DNA from: Endozoicomonas arenosclerae
GTDB lineage: Bacteria > Pseudomonadota > Gammaproteobacteria > Pseudomonadales > Endozoicomonadaceae
Length of the DNA stretch: 51,889 nucleotides
Direction: 5' to 3'
Assembly: GCF_001562015.1 (NCBI RefSeq)
Contig: NZ_LASA01000102.1
Location: 1 to 51,889 of the forward strand
A program made the translations under genes and the position numbers. The notes beneath the pieces are model-generated. The model did no database searches, was not told the DNA's origin, and saw nothing but the letters and a program-made list of their open reading frames with translations. This document shows positions 1 through 9,725 of the stretch, in pieces (position 1 is the stretch's first letter; each line of letters opens with the position of its first letter).

Positions 1-1549
1 GGACAGTGATGGTGCTTTCGTTGGTCTCAGTTACTTCTACGAGTATCTTGGTAATCCGGCATTGAGCCAATCCATTGGAAACACTCTAAAAACCGGAACC
101 ATTGTCACGACGATTGTCGTTAGTATTGCCTTTCTGTTTTCTTATGGACTTACTCGTACCCGCATGCCTTTCAAACCTGTCTTCAAGGTCTTGGGTATGC
201 TGCCTATTCTGGCCCCTTCCCTGCTGCCAGCCATCAGTATGATTTATCTGTTTGGCAATCAGGGCGTGGCTGTAGATCTGTTATTTAGCCATTCCATATA
301 CGGTTTGCCAGGTATTGTGCTGGGTCTGGTTTTCTGGACTTTCCCCCATGCCCTGTTGATTCTTACTACGGCTCTTTCTACATCGGATGCCAGACTCTAT
401 GAAGCTGCACGCTCCATGGGCACTTCACCCTTTAAAACCTTCACAACCGTCACACTTCCTGCTGCCAGGTTTGGCCTGATCAGCACGATAACCGTGGTCT
501 TTACTCTGGTGGTGACTGACTTTGGTGTTCCCAAGGTGATTGGTGGCCAGTACAACGTCCTGGCCACCGACATCTATAAACAGGTGGCGGGTCAGCAAAA
601 CTTTGCCATGGGGGCTGTCATCAGCATCCTGCTATTGGTTCCAGCCCTTCTGGCTTTTGTGATCGACAACAGGGTTCAGAAAAAACAGAAAGAACTGTTT
701 GGCGCACGTTCAGTTAACTACCAGCCCGAAAAGAACCCGGCGAAAGACACACTCTTCTTTGTTCTTTGCAGCCTGATCTCACTGGCGATTCTGTCGGTGA
801 TTGGCATAGCCATTTATGGTTCCCTGGTCACCTTCTGGCCCTGGAATATGGAGCTATCCTGGAACAACTATCAGTTTGAAAAGTTCAGTGCCAATGGCTG
901 GGAGCCTTATTTCAACTCCCTGGAAATGGCTTTCTACACCGCCATTATTGGTACCCTGATCATTTTCATCACCGCTTATAATGTGGAAAAAAGTAAACTG
1001 CCTCCGATCATCAGAAGCTTTATTCACATCATGGCCATGCTGCCTATGGCTGTGCCAGGCATGGTGCTGGGTCTGGGCTATATCTTCTTCTTTAATCAGG
1101 CGGGCAATCCTCTGGGGATCTTCTATGGCACCATGGCGATTCTGGTGATCAATACAGTGGCTCACTATTTCACAGTGGGGCATCTGACGGCTTTAACCGC
1201 GCTGAAGAAATTGCCTGCAGAAATTGAACAGGTCGCCGCTTCCCTGAAGATTCCACAGTACAAGGCGTTTTTGAAAGTCTCACTGCCGGTATGTACGCCT
1301 GCTTTACTGGATATTGCCATCTACCTGTTCGTCAACGCCCTGACAACCACGTCAGCCGTCGTTTTCCTCTACTCTACCGATACCATGCTGGCTTCGGTTT
1401 CTGTTCTGAATATGGAAGACGCTGGGCAGACAGGTCCGGCAGCCGCCATGGCAGTCCTGATACTGGTGACCGCAGCCTGCGTAAAAATGGGCCACATGGC
1501 TCTGGGCAGGTTTTTGCTCAATCGCACGCAACGATGGCAAATGGCCTGA
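1..1549 (+). CDS. ABC transporter permease, 2-aminoethylphosphonate type (5' end outside window)
   Basis: Inner-membrane permease of a binding-protein-dependent importer, with two fused BPD_transp_1 halves. The reading frame is already open at base 2, so the N-terminus lies upstream of the window; the TTG at 62 is internal. About ten hydrophobic segments are visible. Each half ends in an EAA loop that docks the ATPase: EAARSMGTSPFKTF about 114 residues after base 62, and EQVAASLKIPQYKAF near residue 385 of that frame. The duplicated permease layout and sequence style match the putative 2-aminoethylphosphonate permeases (PhnV/TIGR03262-like), but related iron(III) permeases share this architecture, so the substrate is an inference. 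The next gene is a secreted phosphodiesterase, which would fit uptake of a phosphorus compound. Confidence 0.8.
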   Translation, partial: DSDGAFVGLSYFYEYLGNPALSQSIGNTLKTGTIVTTIVVSIAFLFSYGLTRTRMPFKPVFKVLGMLPILAPSLLPAISMIYLFGNQGVAVDLLFSHSIYGLPGIVLGLVFWTFPHALLILTTALSTSDARLYEAARSMGTSPFKTFTTVTLPAARFGLISTITVVFTLVVTDFGVPKVIGGQYNVLATDIYKQVAGQQNFAMGAVISILLLVPALLAFVIDNRVQKKQKELFGARSVNYQPEKNPAKDTLFFVLCSLISLAILSVIGIAIYGSLVTFWPWNMELSWNNYQFEKFSANGWEPYFNSLEMAFYTAIIGTLIIFITAYNVEKSKLPPIIRSFIHIMAMLPMAVPGMVLGLGYIFFFNQAGNPLGIFYGTMAILVINTVAHYFTVGHLTALTALKKLPAEIEQVAASLKIPQYKAFLKVSLPVCTPALLDIAIYLFVNALTTTSAVVFLYSTDTMLASVSVLNMEDAGQTGPAAAMAVLILVTAACVKMGHMALGRFLLNRTQRWQMA

Positions 1550-1567
1550 ACGTCACAACTCAAATGC

Positions 1568-1588
1568 GGGCGGTGATTCTCACTGCCC
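1568..1588 (+). terminator. weak hairpin after the permease gene
   Basis: A 9-bp stem (GGGCGGTGA / TCACTGCCC, one G-U pair) with a TTC loop lies 18 nt after the permease stop. It is followed by A-rich sequence and no U-run, so termination is uncertain. Confidence 0.35.
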
Positions 1589-1678
1589 ACACAAAAAATT
1601 TCACATTCACTAAACCAAACAGCAACATCAGCGCTCTACTGTAGAATCTTTTCCATAACAACAATAAGGAATTTGATC

Positions 1679-2983
1679 ATGCGCCGGCTTATCACACTGA
1701 TCTGGATAATGCTGCCTGCAATGGCTTTTGCCAGTGTCAATCAACAACACATGTCGAGTGACGCTTACTACGAATTCTCCAAAAAACGTTCAGCCATACA
1801 GCTGGGCCCAAGACCTTACTATCTGGTTGACGATATGGATGCAGGCCCTCTGAAAGAAACCCTGCAAGCCTGCAGCAAAATCAAGCGATTCCGAAAGTCT
1901 GACTTTTCAATCGGCCATCGTGGTGCACCCATGCAGTTCCCTGAGCACACCAGAGAATCTTACGAAGCAGCGGCTCGTATGGGCGCTGGTATTCTCGAAT
2001 GTGACGTGACTTTTACCCAGGACAAAGAGCTGGTTTGCCGCCACTCCCAATGCGACCTCCACACCACCACCAATATTCTGGAGACCGAACTGGCACAGCA
2101 ATGTTCAGAGCCTTTCAAGCCCGCTACTTTTGACGAAAATGGCAACCTGCTGGAGCCGGCTTCAGCCAAGTGCTGTACCAGTGATATCTCTCTGGAGCAG
2201 TTCAAAACCCTTAAAGGGAAAATGGATGCGTTCAATCCCAAAGCCAAAACAGTGGCAGAATATTTGGATGGAACAGCGAACTGGAGAACGGATCTTTATG
2301 CCAGCCGTGGCACCCTGATGACTCACAGGGAAAGTATCCAGCTGTTCAAAAAGCTCAGGGTTAAGATGACACCTGAGCTGAAGTCTCCCAGTGTTTCCAT
2401 GCCTTTTGATGGCTTCAGTCAGGAAGATTATGCCCAGAAGCTGATTAATGAATATCGGGAAGAAGGCGTGTCCGCCAGAAAGGTTTGGCCTCAGTCGTTT
2501 AATCAAAAGGATGTTGAGTACTGGATCGATAACAACCCTCGCTTTGGCCGTCAGGCGGTTTTTCTGGATGACCGCTACGGAAATCCGGACTTCAACCACC
2601 GTGATCCCAAAACCTGGTCTCCTTCCATGGAAGAGCTGGCCAACCGGGGCGTACAGATCATTGCTCCGCCCATGTGGATGCTGTTGGATGTTGAAAATGG
2701 CAAAGTAGTTCCCTCACTCTACGCGCATGCTGCCAGAGAAGCTGGACTGGACATCATCACCTGGACGGTTGAGCGCTCAGGTCCCCTGACCAATGGTGGC
2801 GGCTGGTACTATCAAACCCTGAATGGCCAGAATCCTCCTGAGGGTTCCAGCCAGAGCGTTATCAACAATGACGGTGACATGATGACCGTCATTGATGTTC
2901 TGGCGATGGAAGTCGGTGTTCTGGGGATTTTCTCCGACTGGCCGGCAACCACCAGTTATTACGCTAACTGCATGGGTATATAA
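1679..2983 (+). CDS. secreted glycerophosphodiester phosphodiesterase family protein
   Basis: Predicted to hydrolyse glycerophosphodiesters to glycerol-3-phosphate and an alcohol outside the cytoplasm. The N-terminus [19 protein letters not shown] is a signal peptide. The GDPD signatures are present: [14 protein letters not shown] around residues 80-93 (catalytic His and metal-binding Glu), LECDV followed by [11 protein letters not shown] (second His), and the later TPELKSPS metal site. At 434 residues it is longer than E. coli GlpQ (about 358) because of an N-terminal extension and insertions. ATG 1679 is chosen over the upstream TTG 1673 because AAGGA ends 8 nt before it. It follows the importer permease by 129 nt in the same direction, so cleavage and uptake could be linked; that is inference. 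Confidence 0.85.
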   Translation: MRRLITLIWIMLPAMAFASVNQQHMSSDAYYEFSKKRSAIQLGPRPYYLVDDMDAGPLKETLQACSKIKRFRKSDFSIGHRGAPMQFPEHTRESYEAAARMGAGILECDVTFTQDKELVCRHSQCDLHTTTNILETELAQQCSEPFKPATFDENGNLLEPASAKCCTSDISLEQFKTLKGKMDAFNPKAKTVAEYLDGTANWRTDLYASRGTLMTHRESIQLFKKLRVKMTPELKSPSVSMPFDGFSQEDYAQKLINEYREEGVSARKVWPQSFNQKDVEYWIDNNPRFGRQAVFLDDRYGNPDFNHRDPKTWSPSMEELANRGVQIIAPPMWMLLDVENGKVVPSLYAHAAREAGLDIITWTVERSGPLTNGGGWYYQTLNGQNPPEGSSQSVINNDGDMMTVIDVLAMEVGVLGIFSDWPATTSYYANCMGI

Positions 2984-2991
2984 ATATCCTG

Positions 2992-3020
2992 AGTGCCTGG
3001 TGATGTTACTACCAGGCACT
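2992..3020. terminator. intergenic hairpin between convergent genes
   Basis: A perfect 10-bp stem (AGTGCCTGGT / ACCAGGCACT) with a 9-nt loop sits between the GDPD stop and the convergent minus-strand gene, overlapping the latter's TAG stop. There is no U-run on either side, so it could be an mRNA 3' stabiliser or a weak bidirectional terminator. Confidence 0.4.
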
Positions 3021-4046
3021 GACGCCTTCAGGGATATTATGCTGAATGGCCTCCATACTTTTTAGAGGCCTGCTATTACTGACATCCAGGCGAACAGTCT
3101 CATTAATAATTGTTTTGAAGAGATCCGAAAGCACTATTGACGGCATTAGATCCAGTTCAAAAATCAATCTCACTGCCTGTTGTTGATTTGAGCCATATTG
3201 AATACTCCCCTGATTAATAGGCTTTGATTCCGAACTGCTTCCCCAATTGCAGCACCAGCAACACAGCGACCAAAAGCACGAACCACAGCCTGAATCAACT
3301 ACGGTATCCGGATCAGGGTCGTCATCATCGTCATGCTTTCTGCTCTCCGGTTTCTCTTGATCAGGCAGAAGCGCTAATAACCTTTTCAGATCATCTTCGG
3401 GCCGCTTTATATAGTAGGTCAGTACCATCTCACCAATTCTTATAGCGACTCGGATCGTTTTCTGATCCCACTCCGATAGCGTTATAGTTATCCTTTCAGA
3501 AGTTTGTGCAGAAGAAAGCAAGGTGTAAGTCAGAGCATTAATCGTTCTCCTACCCTTGGAAAAACTGCCAATTTCTACAGAGGTTGAAAGAGTGTGACTG
3601 GCAAAGGCTCTTTCTAAGTCTGTTGACGTAGCTGAGTCATTAGCCATTACAAAAGCCGCCACAATGACTGCCAGATACAAATCAGTGGGTAATAGGAAAA
3701 ACCGCTCACTCCCTGACAGAGGAATACTTTCTACTGATACCAATAAGTTAGTACTCAATATCCCCTGAATAAGAATAGGGGAGGGAGCTTCTTCCACAGG
3801 GAGCGCCCCATTATCCACCTGAAGGTTATTTTGGGGAACGACAAGAACCAGAGCGCCATTTTCATCAAAGGAGAATTCAAAAGAAAGGATATTAAATTCA
3901 TCCATGACTTTATATTGCTCGCTACTCAGCTCCCCCTGATTAGACTGAATAGCCAGACAAACCTTTGCAAAGAACACCGTCATGCCCAATGTCAGGGCTA
4001 GAATAATCACTAATCTGCAAGCAACAGCTTGGCTCGCTAACAACAT
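3009..4046 (-). CDS. hypothetical membrane/secreted protein with acidic and Cys-rich cluster
   Basis: Not recognised. A 345-residue product with an N-terminal hydrophobic segment (residues about 10-32, signal peptide or anchor) and a second hydrophobic stretch near 120-140 (LYLAVIVAAFVMA). Around residues 240-270 there is an acidic run (DDDDDPDPD) followed within about ten residues by CGSCFWSLCCWCCNW: six cysteines and three tryptophans in fifteen residues. The cluster could be lipidated, metal-binding or disulfide-linked; no family is recognised. ATG 4046 has AGGGA 5 nt upstream. It converges on the GDPD gene and diverges from rep. Confidence 0.6.
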   Translation of the reverse strand: MLLASQAVACRLVIILALTLGMTVFFAKVCLAIQSNQGELSSEQYKVMDEFNILSFEFSFDENGALVLVVPQNNLQVDNGALPVEEAPSPILIQGILSTNLLVSVESIPLSGSERFFLLPTDLYLAVIVAAFVMANDSATSTDLERAFASHTLSTSVEIGSFSKGRRTINALTYTLLSSAQTSERITITLSEWDQKTIRVAIRIGEMVLTYYIKRPEDDLKRLLALLPDQEKPESRKHDDDDDPDPDTVVDSGCGSCFWSLCCWCCNWGSSSESKPINQGSIQYGSNQQQAVRLIFELDLMPSIVLSDLFKTIINETVRLDVSNSRPLKSMEAIQHNIPEGVSAW

Positions 4047-4184
4047 ACGGATCCCTGATCTTTTTAAAATAATAGAATCAGTATTAATCAGTTTGCTGCA
4101 CTTTCAAGTACACAACGGTACAGCCAGATTCCTGATATACTGGCTCTCTCAGCTCAAGACATTGAAACGACATCGAAGCTACCC

Positions 4185-6197
4185 GTGCATAGACTCAACG
4201 ACCGACAAGCCGAAGCCGTAAAGTATATTGATACCCCCTTGCTGGTTCTGGCAGGTGCGGGCAGTGGCAAAACCAGTGTAATCACCACCAAGATTGCTTA
4301 CCTGATTCAGGAATGCGGGATTAATGCCCGTAATATCATTGCGGTTACCTTTACCAATAAGGCCGCACGGGAAATGAAGGAGCGTGTCGGCAAACTGGTT
4401 AAGGGCCGAGCGTCTCATGGCTTGACGGTTTCAACCTTTCACAACCTGGGTCTGAACCTGATCCGCAAGGAATACAAGACGCTGGGCTACAAACCGGGCT
4501 TCTCGATCTTTGATGCCCAGGATGCCCATGCCCTGATTGGTGAGCTGATGCAGCGGGAAATGGGCTCAGACGAAGAGAGTGTGGACGCTGTCCAGCACAT
4601 TATTTCCAACTGGAAGAACGATCTGATTCTGCCTCCACAAGCACTGGCTAATGCCCGCCAGCCTAACGAACAACTGGCAGCCCGGGTATATGAACACTAT
4701 AACCGCACTCTGAAAGCTTTTAATGCTGTAGATTTTGACGACCTGATTCTGCAGCCGGTTATGCTGTTCCGCGAACACCCTGAAGTGCTGGAACGCTGGC
4801 AGAAAAAAACGCATTACGTGCTGGTCGACGAATATCAGGATACCAATGGCGCCCAGTATGAGCTGATCAGCCGACTGGTGGGAGATCGAGGCAAACTGAC
4901 GGTTGTGGGCGACGACGACCAGTCAATTTACGCATGGCGTGGCGCACGTCCTGAAAATCTGGCGTTGCTCAAGGAAGACTACCCAGCTCTTCGAGTCATT
5001 AAACTGGAGCAAAACTATCGATCCACCAGCCGTATCCTGAAAGCGGCTAACACCTTGATAGCCAATAACCCTCACGTGTTTGAGAAAACTCTGTGGTGTG
5101 ACTTGGGGATGGGCGACATCATTCGGGTCATACGTTGCCGTAATGATGAAATGGAATGCGAACGCATTGCCACCGAGATCCTTACCCAAAAGCTGAAAAA
5201 TGACACCCACTGGAGAGACTATGCCGTGCTCTACCGGGGTAATTTCCAGTCTCGCCTGCTGGAAATGAAACTTCAGCACCACCAGATTCCCTATCACATT
5301 AATGGCGGCACCTCATTTTTCTCCCGCTCTGAAGTCAAGGACATCATGGCTTACCTGCGACTGCTGGTGAACCAGGATGATGACAACGCTTTTCTGCGTG
5401 TAGTGAATGTGCCTCGCCGTGAGATTGGTCCCTCTACCCTTGAAAAACTGGGGAATTATGCCGGCACTCATAACTTGAGTCTTTACGCCGCGTCCCAGGA
5501 AATGGGGCTTCAGGAAGATCTTTCTGCCAAATATGTCGAGAAACTGCGCAGCTTCACCGAATGGATGGACTCAGTCTCACGTCGTTGCCAGAGCGACGAT
5601 GATCCTATTGCCGCCGTCCGTGAAATGATTGATGACTGTGGCTACGATAACTGGCTGATGCAAACGACGGCCACACCTGCTGGCGCTGAAAAAAGAATGG
5701 GGAATGTTTCGTTCCTGATCGACTCTCTGCAGCAGACTCTGGAACGAGGTGATGAAGACGCTACGGTAGAGGACGCCATTGCCCGCTTGATTCTCAGAGA
5801 CATGATGGAGCGCCAGGAAGAGGAAGAAGACAACGACAAGGTTCAACTGCTCACCCTGCATGCTTCCAAAGGTCTGGAATACCCTTACGTATTCATGATG
5901 GGGATGGAAGAAGACCTGCTACCTCACCGCACCAGCATTGAGGAAGACAATATTGAAGAAGAGCGCCGACTGACTTATGTGGGTATCACCCGTGCCAGAA
6001 AAACCCTGACCATGACTCTGGCGGGTCAACGAAAACAGTATGGCGAAATTATTGATACCACACCCAGTCGATTCCTGGATGAACTGCCTCAGGAGGATCT
6101 GGAATATTCAGGGTTTGGGAAAAAGGCGACCCAGGAACAGAATGCTGTAACCGGTAATGCCGCATTGGCTATGCTGCGAAGTCGTTTGAGTGAATAA
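4185..6197 (+). CDS. rep: ATP-dependent DNA helicase Rep
   Basis: Superfamily 1A 3'-5' helicase that unwinds DNA and clears protein blocks ahead of the replisome. Motif I is LAGAGSGKTSV (about residues 22-32), Ia is VTFTNKAAREM, motif II is LVDEYQDTN, motif III VVGDDDQSIYAWRGARPEN, motif IV KLEQNYRST, motif V LTLHASKGLEYPYV and motif VI RRLTYVGITRA. Length (670) and sequence follow E. coli Rep (673) from the first residues (RLN..Q.AV) to near the C-terminus, which favours Rep over UvrD or PcrA. The start is GTG 4185, set by homology; only a weak GAAG lies upstream. It ends in a strong bidirectional terminator. Confidence 0.97.
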   Translation: MHRLNDRQAEAVKYIDTPLLVLAGAGSGKTSVITTKIAYLIQECGINARNIIAVTFTNKAAREMKERVGKLVKGRASHGLTVSTFHNLGLNLIRKEYKTLGYKPGFSIFDAQDAHALIGELMQREMGSDEESVDAVQHIISNWKNDLILPPQALANARQPNEQLAARVYEHYNRTLKAFNAVDFDDLILQPVMLFREHPEVLERWQKKTHYVLVDEYQDTNGAQYELISRLVGDRGKLTVVGDDDQSIYAWRGARPENLALLKEDYPALRVIKLEQNYRSTSRILKAANTLIANNPHVFEKTLWCDLGMGDIIRVIRCRNDEMECERIATEILTQKLKNDTHWRDYAVLYRGNFQSRLLEMKLQHHQIPYHINGGTSFFSRSEVKDIMAYLRLLVNQDDDNAFLRVVNVPRREIGPSTLEKLGNYAGTHNLSLYAASQEMGLQEDLSAKYVEKLRSFTEWMDSVSRRCQSDDDPIAAVREMIDDCGYDNWLMQTTATPAGAEKRMGNVSFLIDSLQQTLERGDEDATVEDAIARLILRDMMERQEEEEDNDKVQLLTLHASKGLEYPYVFMMGMEEDLLPHRTSIEEDNIEEERRLTYVGITRARKTLTMTLAGQRKQYGEIIDTTPSRFLDELPQEDLEYSGFGKKATQEQNAVTGNAALAMLRSRLSE

Positions 6198-6215
6198 TAA
6201 AATTACACGGTAAGA

Positions 6216-6242
6216 AAAAGGGGCTGACGACCAGCCCCTTTT
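6216..6242. terminator. bidirectional intrinsic terminator (rep / 6253 gene)
   Basis: An 11-bp perfect stem AAAAGGGGCTG / CAGCCCCTTTT with loop ACGAC provides a U-run on both strands. It lies 18 nt after rep and 11 nt beyond the stop of the convergent minus-strand gene, so it serves both. Confidence 0.9.
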
Positions 6243-6252
6243 CAAACAGCTC

Positions 6253-7647
6253 TCAAGCATCGCCTACCGCTGGCTTCTCTTTTTTCTTCTTGAGCTTAAA
6301 GCCATTCTTCTTCAGCAGTTTGATACCGGCCTGAGCCAGAAACTGTCGGTAATGCAGTGGCTTCATCCAGACAATCCGTTTTTGATCTTCTTCACTGAGA
6401 ATTTCGGTAAGGGCTTGTCTCAAACGTAAAACCTGACCAACGGGGAATTCTCCCACCATAAACAAGGGGACATTGGCACCCTCTTTGGTTTTGGCAACGC
6501 CTTCCTCACCCAAAGCATCCACTACTCGTTTGATAGCCGGGATAAATGTGCTCTTTGCACATTCTGTCAGCTTTTGCTGACCCTCGTTCCAATCTTGCTC
6601 TTTCACACCTTCTGGTACTATTTCCTGCTGCAACACCCAGAATCCAAGATAGCCAGCCTCATTCTTTTTAGACTTCTCACGGACAAAAAGATGATTAAAG
6701 TCCCTATGCGGCAAGGTGTTATTCAACCTTTCCTGCTCAGCGACGCTGTATCCCAAATCAGGCACATAAAGATAGGCACCCTTTTCCACCTGGCCATACA
6801 CATCAACGGTGGGCATGGCATTCATTGCTTTAAGCGCAGGAGCAATGTGTTTTAAATCAGGGTTATCAAAGTCAGCAGCGGTGCAACTCTCAGGCAGGTG
6901 AGAGAAAAAGTCCTGCTGCATCTTGATACCATACTGATATGGCCCACCCTCACTATTGAAAGTGACCTGATCATCCTCAAGGACACCATCACGAATCTTA
7001 TGACCCGTGGCATAAGTCGTTAGCTGAATGAAATCCAGATCTCTTGTTTCTGCATCTTCTCCGGCCTTTTGCTTGGCTACTTTACCGATCAACCGATAGT
7101 CTGCATCCATTTGCACCAGTCTATCCCTGGGAGCAATGAAGTGACGGAGCTTGAGCACCTTCTTCATATTCTTTCGAATATACTGCCCCTTGGTCATGGA
7201 TTTGCCATTAACCGTCAGAGTCTTACCCTGATTATCCTTAAAGCCTGCAATACCAATATAAACAGCATTCAATCGGATCTCGTCTGCATCTTCCAGATCC
7301 GTCCAATAAAACTTTGCCGACTTTCTCAGGTTATCCAGAGCGTTGGCGAAGAGGATCGTTTCTGAATCACGGCCTTGAAGCGAACCTGTATGCCCCATGC
7401 CGGTTACAGACCCATCATAATAATCTTCTTCGCCGGGTTCTCTGCTATAACTGACATGCACTGGCGACGCTACCGAGCTGGCCAATACTTTTGCAGGCTC
7501 ATTGGCCGAAGCCAGAACCATGTTAACTTCGGCATTGCCTTCATAAACCACCAAGACCAGATTGTCAGAGATGGTTTTGGCTAATGCCAGCGAGGACAGC
7601 AAACTGAGTGAAAGCAGGGCTATTTTGCCCATGACCCTGAACTTCAT
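6253..7647 (-). CDS. hypothetical secreted protein with Lys-rich C-terminus
   Basis: Not recognised. The 464-residue product starts with a signal peptide (MKFRVMGKIALLSLSLLSSLALA). It has no further membrane segment and ends in a strongly basic tail (LLKKNGFKLKKKKEKP). The mature part is mixed alpha/beta in character, with many charged residues and only two cysteines (in ESCTAADF and LTECAKS), which could form one disulfide in the periplasm. ATG 7647 has a strong AAGGAG 8 nt upstream. The gene stands alone, between rep (convergent) and argO (same strand, 145 nt upstream). Confidence 0.7.
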   Translation of the reverse strand: MKFRVMGKIALLSLSLLSSLALAKTISDNLVLVVYEGNAEVNMVLASANEPAKVLASSVASPVHVSYSREPGEEDYYDGSVTGMGHTGSLQGRDSETILFANALDNLRKSAKFYWTDLEDADEIRLNAVYIGIAGFKDNQGKTLTVNGKSMTKGQYIRKNMKKVLKLRHFIAPRDRLVQMDADYRLIGKVAKQKAGEDAETRDLDFIQLTTYATGHKIRDGVLEDDQVTFNSEGGPYQYGIKMQQDFFSHLPESCTAADFDNPDLKHIAPALKAMNAMPTVDVYGQVEKGAYLYVPDLGYSVAEQERLNNTLPHRDFNHLFVREKSKKNEAGYLGFWVLQQEIVPEGVKEQDWNEGQQKLTECAKSTFIPAIKRVVDALGEEGVAKTKEGANVPLFMVGEFPVGQVLRLRQALTEILSEEDQKRIVWMKPLHYRQFLAQAGIKLLKKNGFKLKKKKEKPAVGDA

Positions 7648-7692
7648 CGGATCAACTCCTTTTTTTTAATACAGCGTTGACTAACAAGACTC

Positions 7693-7707
7693 CATCACCA
7701 GGTGATG
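7693..7707. promoter_or_regulatory. perfect palindrome upstream of the 6253-7647 gene
   Basis: CATCACC-A-GGTGATG is a 7-bp perfect inverted repeat around a single base, 46 nt before the start codon of the minus-strand gene. Size and position suit an operator; no regulator family is recognised. Confidence 0.3.
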
Positions 7708-7792
7708 AAAACGTGCTTACCAAAAAAAGTACGTGATCTTCAAAGTAGCCAATGTACTGCCACTCAGACTTAGAATTACTTAGACAGAAACG

Positions 7793-8410
7793 TTATAAAA
7801 TATTTACAAAATCCATTCGCATCAGGCTGAAAGCCATGCTCCACATGATCAGACAGATGGCCAGATCAATGATTTTCCAAGCTACAGGGCGGGATAACAG
7901 GGGGGCCAGTTTCACTGCACCCAGTCCTAACCCATAGAACCAGATGATTGAGGCAGTTGTTGCCCCTAGTACAAAATAACCACGCATATCGCCGAACTGA
8001 GCACCGATACTGCCCAGTAAAATAACGGTATCAAGATAAACGTGCGGATTAAGCAGCGTCACAGCCAGAGTTGAAAGCACCAGGGCACGCATTGAACTCT
8101 GAGCCTTTCCCTCCGCCTTCAAGCGCTCTGTCTTAAAGCTGCGACGCAGCGACATCAAACCAAAACCGGTCAGGTAAATCACGCCTGCCCAGCGAGCGGC
8201 TTCAAGCAGAGTTTCATTACTCTGTATCAGGGTGCCCAAGCCAAGCACACCCGCCAGTATCAATAAGGCATCACAAATAGCACAAATAGTGGCCACAAGG
8301 ATTGGCGACTCCCGACGCAATCCCTTGGCAAGGAGAAAAGCATTCTGACTGCCAATGGCAATGATCAGGCCACCGCTCAATAGCAGGCCATCAAGGTAGA
8401 TCTCAAGCAT
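7793..8410 (-). CDS. argO: LysE/ArgO family basic amino acid exporter
   Basis: Inner-membrane exporter of arginine (or lysine) that protects against over-accumulation. The 205-residue protein has about six transmembrane segments. It carries the family signature IGSQNAFLLAKGLRRES near residues 19-33 and LAVTLLNPHVYLDTVILLGS in the middle, both close to E. coli ArgO and Corynebacterium LysE. The start at 8410 matches the E. coli N-terminus, although its ribosome-binding site (TAGGA, 2 nt away) is poor. It is divergently transcribed from a LysR regulator of the ArgP/LysG type, the classic arrangement in which the regulator, bound by its amino-acid effector, activates the exporter. Confidence 0.9.
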   Translation of the reverse strand: MLEIYLDGLLLSGGLIIAIGSQNAFLLAKGLRRESPILVATICAICDALLILAGVLGLGTLIQSNETLLEAARWAGVIYLTGFGLMSLRRSFKTERLKAEGKAQSSMRALVLSTLAVTLLNPHVYLDTVILLGSIGAQFGDMRGYFVLGATTASIIWFYGLGLGAVKLAPLLSRPVAWKIIDLAICLIMWSMAFSLMRMDFVNIL

Positions 8411-8604
8411 TTCCTACTGCTCTCTTGTTATAGGTTTATGCATACCGGCCAGTTGAAACAGGTGGCCAACACAGAAACACTTCATCAAGTGACAAATCCG
8501 TGCTGATTAAACAATAATGTGTAGCATTAATAAAAATCATATAGCTAACACTGCATTAGAAAAATTAATGATGGGTAGCTCTGTTAATCAATGGCTGTAT
8601 CACA
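8411..8604. promoter_or_regulatory. argO-argP divergent promoter region
   Basis: A 194-bp AT-rich intergenic stretch between divergent argO and argP. By analogy with known ArgP/LysG systems it should hold the regulator's binding site and both promoters. No single -35/-10 pair stands out enough to place them. Confidence 0.5.
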
Positions 8605-9495
8605 ATGTTCGATTACAAATTACTGGATGCTCTGGCGGCGGTGATAACCCACGGCTCTTTTGAAAAAGCAGCTCAGGTTCTCGCAATAACCCAATCAGCG
8701 GTTTCACAGAGAATCAAACTGCTGGAACAACGCATTGGCCGACCCTTATTAATCCGCACTTCCCCGGTAAAACCTTCACCCATAGGACGCCAGTTACTGC
8801 GCCATGCTCAGCAGGTACAGTCGCTGGAAAGTCAGCTGATGGAAACCCTGTCCGGGGAAAAAACAACTCAGTGGCAGACCGTCAGGCTGGCCGTGAATGC
8901 AGACTCTCTGGCCACCTGGTTGCCCTCTGTGCTGAAAGAGTTATTTCAGCATAAAATCCTTACCGAGCTTATTGCCGATGATCAGGATGTCACCACCCAC
9001 TATTTGAAGGAAGGAGAGGTGATGGGTTGTATTTCTTCTTCTGCACAGCTTATTCAGGGATGCCGCTGTGATTTCCTGGGAGAAATGGAATACATAGCGG
9101 TAGCGACACCGGATTTTTACCGGACCTTCCATGAGCAACCTTTTTCCGAGATACCCACTGTCCATTTTGGCCGCCAGGATGAACTTCAGAATCGTTTCCT
9201 GAAAAAGTACTTTCAACTGGAACCCGGACAGTTTCCCGCTCATGTTTTACCTTCTGTGGAGGCTATTCTTAACGCTGCCAGAGAAGGCATCGCCTACGGT
9301 ATTGTGCCCAGAATGCAGGCGCACTCCTACCTCATCTCGAATGAACTGGTTGAAATGACACCTGGAAAGTCGCTTAACGTGCCCCTCTATTGGCACTACT
9401 GGCAGCTCGAAACCGCGGTACTGAAAAAAGTCCGCACGGCATTAACCGCTGAGGCTGGAAAACAGCTCCTCCAACAAGAGGCCCCGTCGGTGTGA
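8605..9495 (+). CDS. argP: LysR-family transcriptional regulator ArgP
   Basis: DNA-binding regulator of the ArgP/IciA/LysG branch. The N-terminal winged helix-turn-helix covers residues 1-60 (LDALAAVITHGSFEKAAQVL, then ITQSAVSQRIKLLEQRIGRPLL, typical of ArgP). The effector-binding domain follows, with the ArgP-like segments LAVNADSLATWLP near residue 95 and GIAYGIVPRMQA near 230. Length 296 matches E. coli ArgP (297). Start is ATG 8605. The divergent argO neighbour strongly supports the assignment; expected effectors are arginine and lysine. Confidence 0.92.
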   Translation: MFDYKLLDALAAVITHGSFEKAAQVLAITQSAVSQRIKLLEQRIGRPLLIRTSPVKPSPIGRQLLRHAQQVQSLESQLMETLSGEKTTQWQTVRLAVNADSLATWLPSVLKELFQHKILTELIADDQDVTTHYLKEGEVMGCISSSAQLIQGCRCDFLGEMEYIAVATPDFYRTFHEQPFSEIPTVHFGRQDELQNRFLKKYFQLEPGQFPAHVLPSVEAILNAAREGIAYGIVPRMQAHSYLISNELVEMTPGKSLNVPLYWHYWQLETAVLKKVRTALTAEAGKQLLQQEAPSV

Positions 9496-9725
9496 GCGTT
9501 TGCCATACGGTTGAGTAATGAGACATACGACTCACTACCAGCTATCCATGCAGCCCCTCCTGGACAACGGCTTGCAGTCAACCCCTCTTTATGCGAAATT
9601 CATCAACGCTTAACAAAAAAGCAACATTGATCGCTTTTAATGGCACCCCAATGACTGACTGCAGTTGATCGAGTAGTTCAAGACAGCCATGAAGAATAAT
9701 TAAAATAATGTGGAGTTCTATAGAA
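9496..9725. other. intergenic region before the microprotein candidate
   Basis: This non-coding stretch after argP contains no convincing ORF on either strand and no clear intrinsic terminator. It becomes AT-rich from about 9690 and ends in a plausible ribosome-binding site (GGAG at 9712-9715) for the small ORF that follows. Confidence 0.5.
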
